Assembly (NCBI GenBank): GCA_002358975.1
Contig: DEPX01000178.1
Span: forward strand, 1 to 8,363
From: Micrococcaceae bacterium UBA3381
GTDB lineage: Bacteria > Actinomycetota > Actinomycetes > Actinomycetales > Micrococcaceae
Direction of reading: 5' to 3'
Length of the DNA stretch: 8,363 nt
The notes under the pieces were generated by a model. That model was not told where the DNA came from and searched no databases. It saw nothing but the letters and a program-made list of their open reading frames with translations. The position numbers and the translations under genes were made by a program. Of this stretch, positions 1 through 6,653 are shown piece after piece; within the stretch, counting starts at the first letter, position 1; every line of letters starts with the position of its first letter.

Positions 1-2331
1 ATGGCCGATCCGCGCGTCACGCCCGACGATACGGTGGCGCACTGGACCACCCAGGGCATTATCGACACCGATGATGAACTCAAAACCCGGTTGGCCACTC
101 GTGCCAGTGCCCCCGCCCCCACGGTAGACACCGCTGCAGTGCACCAGGTAGCGCCTCAGCTCAATGCGGCCCAAGCCGAAGCCGCCGCCGCGTTGGCTTC
201 CGGTACCAGATTGAGCGTGATCGAAGGCTACGCTGGGGCAGGGAAAACAGCCTTATTGCAAGCCGCCGTCCAACTCCGCGGCCAACGGCCACTACTGACC
301 GTGACCCCCACGTTGAAAGCCGCCCAAGAAGCTCGCAGTGCCGGATCGGAGGCGTGTTCATTGCACAAATTGCTCCACGCCCACGGCTACCGGTGGAACG
401 ACGACAACCAATGGCATCAACTGGCCCCAGGGGAAGCAGATCCGGACACTGGCACAGCGTTTTACCCGCCACGACCAGACAGCCCACATCACCTGACCGG
501 CCAGACTCAGCTGGTGGTCGATGAAGCCGGAATGTTAGACCAGGAAGCCACCCGAGCACTGCTAGAATTGGCCGACCGCTACGACGCGGACGTGGCCATG
601 ATCGGTGACCGGGCACAGTTGTCCGCGGTTGGCCGCGGCGGAGTGCTGGATGTGGCCGCCCGAGTGGCCACCCACTACGTCACCCTGGACCAAGTCCACC
701 GGTTCGGAGACGACACCGAGTACGCCGAACTGTCCAAACTCATGCGCAACCGTGACCGCCTCGATGAGGTCTTTGACCGGCTACACCACCGCGGCAACGT
801 GCGCATCCACCACAGTGCTGACGAGGCCCGAGAAGCCCTGGCCGAGGCGGTCCGGTCAGATATTGCAACTGGCCACAACATCGCGGTCACCGTGGCCACC
901 AATGACCAAGCCGCAGCCCTCAACGCGGACATCCAAGCCCAACGCATCGAAGCCGACCACCTGAAAACTGACGGCCACTCAGCCACCGGACGCGACGGAC
1001 TGGACATCTTCGCCGGTGACACCGTGATGACCAGATCCAACAATCCCGACCTGGGCGTGGCCAACCGAGAAAGCTTCCGCGTCATTCAAGTCCACTCCGA
1101 CGGTGGACTAATCCTGGCCGGCGAAGACCAACGCCACCACCACATCAATGCCAACTACGTACGGGACCATATCCACCTGGGCTATGCCGTCACTGACTAC
1201 GGCAACCAGGGCACCACCGTCGACCACGGGTCGGTGCTACTGGAATCCTCCATATCAGCCGCTGGGGTTTATGTTGGTGCCACCCGGGGCCGGTGCGACA
1301 ACACCATCCACATCATGGCCGACGACCTTGAAGACGCTAAAGCCCAGTTTATGGCCACCATGAATCGTGACCGGGCCGATCGCGGCTTAGACCAAGCTCG
1401 TGCCGACCTGGCCATCCAGTTGCCAAAACACACTATGGCAGTGCCCCCGCGTATCCGGGACTATATCAACAACATGAGTCGGATGATAGCCCAGCAGGAA
1501 GCCATCATGGAACGTCTCCAACCCTTGGCTGATCACCATGACAAAGCCCAAGCATTCCAAGAACACCATCAGACGACTGTTGCCCAAGCACACCACGAAG
1601 CACACCGCGCCCAGCAGGCAGTAAGCGAAAAGCAAGCGGAACTAGAAGCCGTCCGTGAGCAACGACACCGCCAGATCACCAATCAGCTCCGGTTAGAGAT
1701 TCAAGATGAAGTGTCTGACCTACAAGCCAAAGAACACCGTGCCCGCAACGCCGGAATATTCACCCGAGCCAAAGCCAAACACGATGCCCGCACCACCCGA
1801 GTAGAACTCGAGTCTCGCTACGGCATCGAGCTGTCCGGCACCGACGATGAGCGCATCACCGGTCCCAACCGGTTCTACGATGACCAATGGGTCAACACCG
1901 TAGCCGAACACCAAACCCAAACTCACCAACCCGTTGACCAGAGCCTCGCCCAGTTACAAAACGAAGTCGAAGACTTAGATAGGCAGGCCCGCCATGCCGT
2001 AGAACGGGCTGAGTCTCTTCAAAGTGCTTGGGATACCCACGTCGGGCCAGCCCCAACCGTCGCAGGCAACGACACCTACCAGGACTACTTAGACGCCCAA
2101 CAGAGACACTCCGACGCCCAAGACATGATCACCCGGGCCAGCAACCCAGAACACCATGACGGATTATTGGACTTCTTAGACACGCAAGCCCAAAAGAAAG
2201 CCCAGCAAAAAACCCAACGCAAACCACAACACCCTCAGCCCTCAAAGACCCCAGACCCTGAGGCGACTGCCTACCTGCAGCAGCAACGCATCCAACAACC
2301 CCATCTCGGAAACGAAGGCTTAGAGCGATAA
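1..2331 (+). CDS. traA: Conjugative relaxase/helicase TraA (MobF type), 5' partial
   Basis: This encodes the helicase and C-terminal half of a TraA/TrwC-like conjugative relaxase. Such proteins nick the plasmid at oriT and unwind the strand to be transferred. Seen over 776 residues: Walker A GYAGAGKT at about 76-83, Walker B/motif II DEAG at 174-177, IGDRAQLSAVGRGG (helicase motif III) at 201-214, GYAVTDYGNQGTT at about 394-406, and YVGATRGR (motif VI) at 424-431. A long Gln/Glu/Arg/Ala-rich region with coiled-coil character follows (about 490-700), then a Gln/Pro/Lys-rich tail. The N-terminal relaxase domain, with its catalytic tyrosines and HxH metal site, is absent. The reading frame is open from base 1, so the ATG there is probably an internal Met and the gene begins upstream of the window. 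A split, stand-alone helicase is the less likely alternative. It is GC-richer than the genes to its right. Confidence 0.88.
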   Translation: MADPRVTPDDTVAHWTTQGIIDTDDELKTRLATRASAPAPTVDTAAVHQVAPQLNAAQAEAAAALASGTRLSVIEGYAGAGKTALLQAAVQLRGQRPLLTVTPTLKAAQEARSAGSEACSLHKLLHAHGYRWNDDNQWHQLAPGEADPDTGTAFYPPRPDSPHHLTGQTQLVVDEAGMLDQEATRALLELADRYDADVAMIGDRAQLSAVGRGGVLDVAARVATHYVTLDQVHRFGDDTEYAELSKLMRNRDRLDEVFDRLHHRGNVRIHHSADEAREALAEAVRSDIATGHNIAVTVATNDQAAALNADIQAQRIEADHLKTDGHSATGRDGLDIFAGDTVMTRSNNPDLGVANRESFRVIQVHSDGGLILAGEDQRHHHINANYVRDHIHLGYAVTDYGNQGTTVDHGSVLLESSISAAGVYVGATRGRCDNTIHIMADDLEDAKAQFMATMNRDRADRGLDQARADLAIQLPKHTMAVPPRIRDYINNMSRMIAQQEAIMERLQPLADHHDKAQAFQEHHQTTVAQAHHEAHRAQQAVSEKQAELEAVREQRHRQITNQLRLEIQDEVSDLQAKEHRARNAGIFTRAKAKHDARTTRVELESRYGIELSGTDDERITGPNRFYDDQWVNTVAEHQTQTHQPVDQSLAQLQNEVEDLDRQARHAVERAESLQSAWDTHVGPAPTVAGNDTYQDYLDAQQRHSDAQDMITRASNPEHHDGLLDFLDTQAQKKAQQKTQRKPQHPQPSKTPDPEATAYLQQQRIQQPHLGNEGLER

Positions 2332-2602
2332 CCCAATTGGGCCCGTGCCGAGCAGTGTAGGCAGATCAAAAAACGACTGATTCTGAACAAAGATATCCCG
2401 ACAGACGGAACAACAATTAGTTCATCACCAACCTGCTCACTGACTGGGGGATAAGTTTTGGGGTACACAAAAAGGACCTGAAGGGGTGACGCGAAGAGGG
2501 ATAGGAGGTTTTTAGAATAGATTTGAATAGGCAATAATCTCCTAGCATATTACGGAAAACAAGAGTCCAGGTCGTCAACTATAATGAAGTGGTGGTGCAG
2601 TT
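2332..2602. other. AT-richer intergenic stretch between relaxase and catabolic genes
   Basis: About 270 bases contain no ORF that I can support on either strand. They start with the perfect palindrome CCCAATTGGG (2332-2341) immediately after the traA stop. There is an orphan AGGAGG (2503-2508) with no usable start codon at a suitable distance, and a TATAAT box at 2580-2585. I see no stem-loop with a T-tract that would act as a terminator for traA. The drop in GC and the lack of coding content suggest a junction between transfer DNA and catabolic cargo; this is inference. Confidence 0.55.
2580..2585 (+). promoter_or_regulatory. Candidate -10 box of the plus-strand operon
   Basis: A perfect TATAAT hexamer lies 18 bases upstream of the ATG at 2603. 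No convincing -35 hexamer is visible 16-18 bases upstream, which is common in actinobacterial promoters. Transcription would begin near 2591-2593. That leaves a leader of only about 10 bases before the small ORF and about 160 bases before the dehydrogenase start. Confidence 0.45.
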
Positions 2603-2752
2603 ATGCGTAATATAGAGGTCTGCAACAGCTCTCTTCTTGACCGTGGGTTGTCGTCGTATGAAAATCTTGTTTTCTACGGTCCACATGCTTGCGATTTATG
2701 CGAGTTTCATGGAGTTGAATACACCATGAAAGTCTCCAGCAGGATTTGGTAG
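2603..2752 (+). CDS. Possible small protein, 49 residues, unknown function
   Basis: An ATG-started ORF of 49 codons ends with TAG one base before the ATG of the dehydrogenase gene. I do not recognise the product. It contains a CDLC (CxxC) pair at residues 30-33, preceded by YGPHA and followed by EFHGVEY, and a further Cys at residue 7. There is no signal peptide or membrane segment. The ribosome binding site is poor (GTGGTGG-like), but a -10 box lies just upstream, so translation could be near leaderless. The ribosome binding site of the dehydrogenase (AGGA, 2741-2744) lies inside this ORF, so the two could be translationally coupled. Alternatives are a remnant of a longer gene or a chance ORF in a 5' leader. 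The CxxC could bind metal or act in thiol chemistry, but nothing here decides this. Confidence 0.35.
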   Translation: MRNIEVCNSSLLDRGLSSYENLVFYGPHACDLCEFHGVEYTMKVSSRIW

Positions 2753-2753
2753 C

Positions 2754-3539
2754 ATGCGTTATTCTCTCACCGGCCAGCACATTCTCGTCACCGGGGGTGG
2801 CTCTGGTATCGCACGTGCTGCAGCGGAACGTTACCATCGTGAAGGCGCGACAGTGACAGTACTTAACCGATCCGCTGAGGGTGCGAACGCTGTTCGTGAG
2901 GCTTCGGACGGTCAGATCCGGACCGTCGTAGGTGATGCAACGGATGCGACAGTCCTTAGGGGAGCCATCGCTGATGCGTCCGATGAGCAAGGCAGGCTGC
3001 ACCACCTCACTTGCGGTGTTGGCATTTTTGATGACTACGCTCGAATTAGTGAAATGTCAGCAGAAGAGTTAGCTTCCGCCACCGAGGAGAGCTGGTCAGT
3101 CAACGTCCATGGCGCCCTTCTCGCAGTCAACCTCGCCGTTGACGCACTCCAGTCGTCGCAGGCAGGTTCAGTCACGCTGACTCTGTCCGAGTCGGCCTTC
3201 AATGCGACTGGCGGAGGCGTCCTATACGGTAGCGCTAAGTGGGCGCTACGGGGAGTCGTGGACCACTTGGCTGCGGAACTGGCTCCCGACATCCGTGTCA
3301 ACGGAGTTGCTCCCGGAGGGACCGGAGGAACTCGTTTCTCTGGGCTTTCTTCTCTTGGGCAGACGCAGTCCGTCGACACCGTTATCGGACGCGATGAGCG
3401 AATCGCTGCAGGAACGCTGCTCGGCGTAACGGCTTTCCCAGAGGACCACAGTGGTGCTTACCGTTTTCTGGCGGACCCTGTTGATGCTCGGGTCATCACA
3501 GGAATAGTGATTCGAAGCGACGGCGGACTACGCATATGA
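2754..3539 (+). CDS. SDR-family dehydrogenase, cis-dihydrodiol dehydrogenase-like (BphB/HcaB type)
   Basis: Family members oxidise a cis-dihydrodiol made by a ring-hydroxylating dioxygenase to the catechol, using NAD+, in the cytoplasm. Seen over 261 residues: the Rossmann motif TGGGSGIA at 13-20, VGDATD at 59-64, the structural Asn in SVNVHG (N117), catalytic S145, and Y158-x-x-x-K162 in GGGVLYGSAK. ELAPDIRVNGVAPGG follows at about 175-189, then SSLGQ at about 199-203. The GGG-LY and SSLG segments resemble BphB and HcaB more than generic SDRs, and the S145-Y158 spacing matches the S142-Y155 I recall for BphB. Oddities: the NAG motif is replaced by GVG (88-90), and the residue after the catalytic Ser is Glu instead of the Asn known in BphB. 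The start is the first possible one in frame, with AGGA (2741-2744) nine bases upstream. The substrate is unknown. Other SDR activity is possible. Confidence 0.8.
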   Translation: MRYSLTGQHILVTGGGSGIARAAAERYHREGATVTVLNRSAEGANAVREASDGQIRTVVGDATDATVLRGAIADASDEQGRLHHLTCGVGIFDDYARISEMSAEELASATEESWSVNVHGALLAVNLAVDALQSSQAGSVTLTLSESAFNATGGGVLYGSAKWALRGVVDHLAAELAPDIRVNGVAPGGTGGTRFSGLSSLGQTQSVDTVIGRDERIAAGTLLGVTAFPEDHSGAYRFLADPVDARVITGIVIRSDGGLRI

Positions 3540-3625
3540 GATTGATATGTCGATACCGTTCGTGAAATCGCTGAAGATGGCGTCTGTGGAATCTCTTTGC
3601 AAGGAATGAGTGCCTAGAGTCTTCC

Positions 3626-3630
3626 AGGAG
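3626..3630 (+). promoter_or_regulatory. Ribosome binding site deciding the hydrolase start
   Basis: AGGAG sits six bases before ATG 3637. The alternative GTG at 3610 has only AAGGA with four bases of spacing, so the shorter protein is favoured. Confidence 0.6.
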
Positions 3631-3636
3631 TTTGAT

Positions 3637-4833
3637 ATGCCAGTATTACCCGATCCCGCCAACATGCTTACCTGGAACTACGAGGAGAAGCTTACCGCTT
3701 TCCAAAACATGGCGGGGTTATTCTCGGTCAACTCGGTGGACAACGACCAGAATAACATTTATCCGCTTCCTCGCGGGGAGACTGTGAAAGACATTTCATA
3801 TCAGTACGACGGGTTGCAGCTTAGCCTGTCTGATTACCTTGAGCGGCAGCGCGTCGCTGGTCTCCTTGTAATCAAGGATGGTGAGATAGTTACGGAGATT
3901 TACCGGCAAGGCACCGACGAGACCACTCACTGGACGTCATGGTCTGTGGGGAAGTCCGTAGTCTCTACCCTGGTAGGGATCGCAATCAGGGGAGGATTCA
4001 TCCATGATGTGGATGATTTTGTTACTGACTACGTTCCGGAGCTCCGTGGCTCAGCGTACTCGATGGTCACTCTGCGTCATATGCTTCAGATGTCGTCAGG
4101 CGTCGCTTGGAGTGAAGATCCGAGCACAGCAGAGCCAAATGTGCGTACCTTTGCGGCCTGCTTAGCGAGACAGACGACCGATTCCATACTCGACATCGCA
4201 AAAAGGTTGCCTCGCGCATATAATATCGCCGCAGGAAAAGACCACGAACCAGGTACTCGCTGGAACTACAGCAATGTCGAAGCATTTCTTGTAGGGTTGG
4301 CCCTCGAGCGTGCCACCGGATTTCGCATTAGCCAATACCTCCAAGCCCACATTTGGAAACCCTTTGGTATGGAAAAGCCAGCCTGGTGGATGACTGAAGG
4401 GCCCGGCGGGGCGAACTCTGGTGCTGGCGACTTTAGCGCTATACTTCGTGACTACGGTAGAATTGGTCAGTTTATCCTTGACGGCGGTGTCCTACCTGGC
4501 GGGCAGTCGACCCTCCCAGAACACTGGCTATCTGAAGCAACGACCTGGGGCCCTCACACCTATGATCCGATCTATCCGACAGCGCAGCCGGGGAGGTATG
4601 GATATTTCTGGCGGAATCACCCCGTAGAAGCACGCATGGAGGCCTGCCCGAAGACAACACAGGTTGCCGATTCGACTTTCTGGGCTGCAGGGCTTTTTGG
4701 GCAGTATATAGCCATCAATCCGGTAACGCGCCTAGTGATGGTTCAATGGGCTGTCTACGACGCTCCGCCGGTTGACGACCTAGTCATGGAAACGGCGACC
4801 CTGTTCAACGGATTTACCTTGGCCACGCAATAA
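3637..4833 (+). CDS. Beta-lactamase-fold serine hydrolase (6-aminohexanoate-dimer hydrolase/EstB-like)
   Basis: This is a class C beta-lactamase-related hydrolase, a family that includes esterases (EstB) and the amidase NylB. In numbering from ATG 3637 (398 residues), the nucleophile motif is S103-V-G-K106 within WTSWSVGKS, the second motif is Y211-S-N213 within RWNYSN, and the segment FWAAGLFGQY (about 348-357) takes the place of the usual KTG/HxG strand, as in NylB-type proteins. No signal peptide is visible, so a cytoplasmic esterase or amidase fits better than antibiotic resistance. Start choice: the frame also has a GTG at 3610, but ATG 3637 has a near-ideal AGGAG (3626-3630) six bases upstream, so I prefer it. 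The gene follows the dehydrogenase by 97 bases on the same strand and is probably co-transcribed. In context it may hydrolyse an ester or amide of the pathway substrate; this is inference. Confidence 0.82.
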   Translation: MPVLPDPANMLTWNYEEKLTAFQNMAGLFSVNSVDNDQNNIYPLPRGETVKDISYQYDGLQLSLSDYLERQRVAGLLVIKDGEIVTEIYRQGTDETTHWTSWSVGKSVVSTLVGIAIRGGFIHDVDDFVTDYVPELRGSAYSMVTLRHMLQMSSGVAWSEDPSTAEPNVRTFAACLARQTTDSILDIAKRLPRAYNIAAGKDHEPGTRWNYSNVEAFLVGLALERATGFRISQYLQAHIWKPFGMEKPAWWMTEGPGGANSGAGDFSAILRDYGRIGQFILDGGVLPGGQSTLPEHWLSEATTWGPHTYDPIYPTAQPGRYGYFWRNHPVEARMEACPKTTQVADSTFWAAGLFGQYIAINPVTRLVMVQWAVYDAPPVDDLVMETATLFNGFTLATQ

Positions 4834-4881
4834 GGGGAGGCTTGAGCCAGCTTTGGCCGAGAGACTAGGAGAAATTAGGAA

Positions 4882-5436
4882 TTAGTGTTCGACGAAGCGT
4901 TTTGTCCAGTCGTAGTAGGCGGACAACCAGTTTTGGAGGACCTCACGAGTTGCGTCATCCTGTGCGGTTCCATCGTCAGCGAAGCGCTGTGGTGTGAACT
5001 GTATGAAGGCTTCCGGTTGGTTAAGTGTGGGCACATTTAGATAAGATAAAACGTTACGAAGGTGCTGTTGAGACATAGATGTTCCAGGGTTTCCCGGTGA
5101 TGCACCGATTACACCGGCCGGTTTATGAGCAAAAGCGTTTTGGCCGAAAGGGCGTGACCCCCATTCTAGGGCGTTTTTGAGGGCAGCAGGAAGTGTTCGG
5201 TTATATTCGGGGGTCACAAATAGCAGTGCGTCGCTAGTTTCGATTTTTTCCTTAAACTCACGTGCTTGAGGTGGAAAATCGGTGTCGTTGTCTCGATTGT
5301 AAAGGGGTAAGTGAGAGATGTTGATCTCTGAGAACTTTAAATTGTTGTTAGCGAGTTCGAGCAGGTTATCTGTGAGCTTTCGATTGATGGAGTCCTTCGA
5401 GAGACTGCCAATGATGTATCCAATGTTAATCGGCAT
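4882..5436 (-). CDS. NADPH-dependent FMN reductase family protein
   Basis: This 184-residue protein has the flavodoxin-like fold of the NADPH-dependent FMN reductase/quinone reductase family (relatives include ChrR, azoreductases and SsuE). Seen: the phosphate-binding loop GSLSKDSINRKL at 10-21, TPEYNRTLPAALKNALEW at about 75-92, and GVIGASPGNPGT at about 108-119, which together form the FMN site. The length is normal for the family. The start ATG has AAGGAAGG a few bases upstream. It lies 53 bases behind the LuxR-type gene on the same strand and probably shares its transcript. Its 3' end faces the serine hydrolase gene with 48 bases between. Likely roles are supplying reduced flavin to a monooxygenase or reducing quinones produced during aromatic breakdown. 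The sequence does not tell which, and oxidative-stress defence is also possible. Confidence 0.88.
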   Translation of the reverse strand: MPINIGYIIGSLSKDSINRKLTDNLLELANNNLKFSEINISHLPLYNRDNDTDFPPQAREFKEKIETSDALLFVTPEYNRTLPAALKNALEWGSRPFGQNAFAHKPAGVIGASPGNPGTSMSQQHLRNVLSYLNVPTLNQPEAFIQFTPQRFADDGTAQDDATREVLQNWLSAYYDWTKRFVEH

Positions 5437-5489
5437 TCTGCCTTCCTTGTCGTAGGTATATCGCGCTGCATGAGGGCTCTAAAGTGAGG

Positions 5490-6566
5490 TCACAGTGTGC
5501 TGGTGTGGTGACGATTGGAAGACCAAATGAGTTGGACCAGTTCTGCACGACTGTGCACGTCGGTCTTTGCGAAGATACGTTTGAGATGCTGTTTGACTGT
5601 GTTCTCGCTGACGAAAGCTTCGGTTGCAATCTCACGGGTGGTCAGACCGCGACTGACGAAGGTGGCGATTTCTTGTTCTCGCGGTGAGAGCACATCCCAA
5701 GTGGGTAGTGTCGCTGCTTCCTTGTCAGGGCCTTCGTAGATCAGGCTTACGATAGACTCATGTTGGTACGCTTTGAATGACTTGATGATCGTTTGTTTCC
5801 CAGTGTGAGCTTCCCGTGCGTTCACTGTGGCTACTCGACGGTTCCCAGCGACAAAGTCGGTGATTACCTCTGTGAGGAGATCATTGATTGATGGTCTTTC
5901 ATGGGTGTTCTGAGTTGTTTCGTCCATAACTCTAATGGCGTTTTTGTTGGCAAATAGGGGGGTCCCATCCATGTCATGAATGATGAGACCTTGGGGGAAG
6001 TGTTCGATTGCGCCTTGCAGTAAATTTGCCCTCTCTCCCAAGAGTTCGTGACGTTTTGCTCTCTCTATCGCAAGGCTTAAGTGCTCGCTGACAAATTTTG
6101 CTATGTCGACCTCGTCTGCGGTGAAGGCAGGGGCGTCGGTTGCTCGGGCAAAATTTATTGTCCCGATGATACCGGTGGCTTCTGTAAGGGGGGCTTCGAG
6201 GGAGTGAGACAGGCCCTCATTGGAAAGTACTCGGTAGGCGCCTGAAGATTGCCATTCGTCTTCAGCAAGTGAAGAAGAGTCGTGGGGCAAAAGGTGAGCA
6301 GTCACAAAGTCGAGAACGGGATCATCAGCACGCCCGGAACGTTCGTAGCTGTGGAGAAATGAGTCGCCCAAGGTGGCTTGTCTTTCTACTAGCCTGTCTG
6401 CATCAGGGAATTCAAAACGATAAAACCCTATTCCATCAGCGGGCAGAATTTCTGAAACGGTGTCGAAGTAAATTTCTCGAACCTCGTCGACCGTCAGGGC
6501 GCGATGCAGATCTTTAATAAATTGTTGCTGTGCATCTTTTTGGGGATCGAGAGTGGGGTGGTACAC
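5490..6566 (-). CDS. LuxR-family transcriptional regulator with N-terminal GAF-like sensor
   Basis: The 358-residue regulator has three parts. Residues about 15-170 look like a GAF domain (DGIGFYRFEF at 44-53, LEAPLTEATGIIGTINFAR at about 123-141). Residues about 180-280 look PAS-like (GLIIHDMDGTPLFANKNAI at about 193-211). Residues 292-350 are a LuxR/FixJ-type helix-turn-helix (LSPREQEIATFVSRGLTTREIA, then SENTVKQHLKRIF). There is no phosphoreceiver domain, so it probably senses a small molecule or redox state. The start is GTG 6566. It is the only candidate, because an in-frame stop lies three codons upstream, and AAGGTGA (6573-6579) precedes it by six bases. Its promoter region carries a CRP/GlxR-like site and inverted repeats. 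It sits between the hydrolase and the FMN reductase and is the only regulator in the window, so it may control these enzymes; this is inference. Confidence 0.87.
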   Translation of the reverse strand: MYHPTLDPQKDAQQQFIKDLHRALTVDEVREIYFDTVSEILPADGIGFYRFEFPDADRLVERQATLGDSFLHSYERSGRADDPVLDFVTAHLLPHDSSSLAEDEWQSSGAYRVLSNEGLSHSLEAPLTEATGIIGTINFARATDAPAFTADEVDIAKFVSEHLSLAIERAKRHELLGERANLLQGAIEHFPQGLIIHDMDGTPLFANKNAIRVMDETTQNTHERPSINDLLTEVITDFVAGNRRVATVNAREAHTGKQTIIKSFKAYQHESIVSLIYEGPDKEAATLPTWDVLSPREQEIATFVSRGLTTREIATEAFVSENTVKQHLKRIFAKTDVHSRAELVQLIWSSNRHHTSTL

Positions 6567-6567
6567 G

Positions 6568-6578
6568 AGGTGTCACCT
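6568..6578. repeat. Small palindrome overlapping the LuxR-gene ribosome binding site
   Basis: AGGTG-T-CACCT is a perfect 5-bp inverted repeat with a one-base centre. One arm is the ribosome binding site of the regulator gene, so in RNA it could partly mask the site, or it could be a protein-binding half-site. It is short enough to be chance. Confidence 0.35.
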
Positions 6579-6624
6579 TCTTCGGGTGTTACGCCAGTTA
6601 TTGACTAGAGGATGACTAGCGGCC

Positions 6625-6630
6625 ATTTTA
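6625..6630 (-). promoter_or_regulatory. Candidate -10 box of the LuxR-type gene
   Basis: Read on the minus strand this is TAAAAT, one mismatch from TATAAT. A weak -35-like ATGACT (four of six matches to TTGACA) lies 16 bases upstream, at about 6647-6652. It would give a leader of roughly 50 bases before GTG 6566. The -35 region overlaps both the CRP/GlxR-like site and one arm of the large inverted repeat. Confidence 0.4.
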
Positions 6631-6637
6631 TCCTAAA

Positions 6638-6653
6638 TGTGATTTAAGTCATA
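6638..6653. promoter_or_regulatory. CRP/GlxR-like binding site
   Basis: TGTGATTTAAGTCATA matches the corynebacterial GlxR consensus TGTGANNTANNTCACA at every defined position but one (T instead of C near the right end), including the central TA. GlxR is the cAMP-responsive CRP homologue of Corynebacterium and controls many catabolic genes. The site lies between the candidate -10 and -35 of the LuxR-type gene, a position that would normally give repression. Match seen; binding inferred. Confidence 0.5.

Noticed and set aside
1..2331. Stand-alone RecD-like helicase starting at base 1
   Set aside because: The C-terminal coiled-coil half and the TraA-like linker before the helicase domain fit the middle of a relaxase cut by the window edge better.
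2332..2344. CCCAATTGGG palindrome followed by overlapping GGGCCC after the traA stop, as a terminator or att site
   Set aside because: A palindrome without a loop or T-tract makes a poor terminator, and nothing else marks an attachment site.
2503..2508. Strong AGGAGG as the ribosome binding site of a missed gene
   Set aside because: No start codon with an open frame at a suitable distance; downstream frames close within a few codons.
2601..3005. 134-residue minus-strand ORF opposite the dehydrogenase start
   Set aside because: It is the complementary shadow of the dehydrogenase gene and the small ORF, with no family-like motifs.
3547..3609. 20-codon ORF (MSIPFVKSLKMASVESLCKE) between dehydrogenase and hydrolase
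   Set aside because: Too short, no clear ribosome binding site and no recognisable motif; another frame of the same bases looks as coding-like.
3637..4833. Antibiotic-resistance beta-lactamase
   Set aside because: No export signal, motifs of the EstB/NylB branch, and a catabolic neighbourhood.
4834..4881. Possible bidirectional terminator between the convergent hydrolase and FMN reductase genes
   Set aside because: Only competing 4-bp stems (GGCT-TG-AGCC and GCCA-GCTT-TGGC) and no T-tract on either strand.
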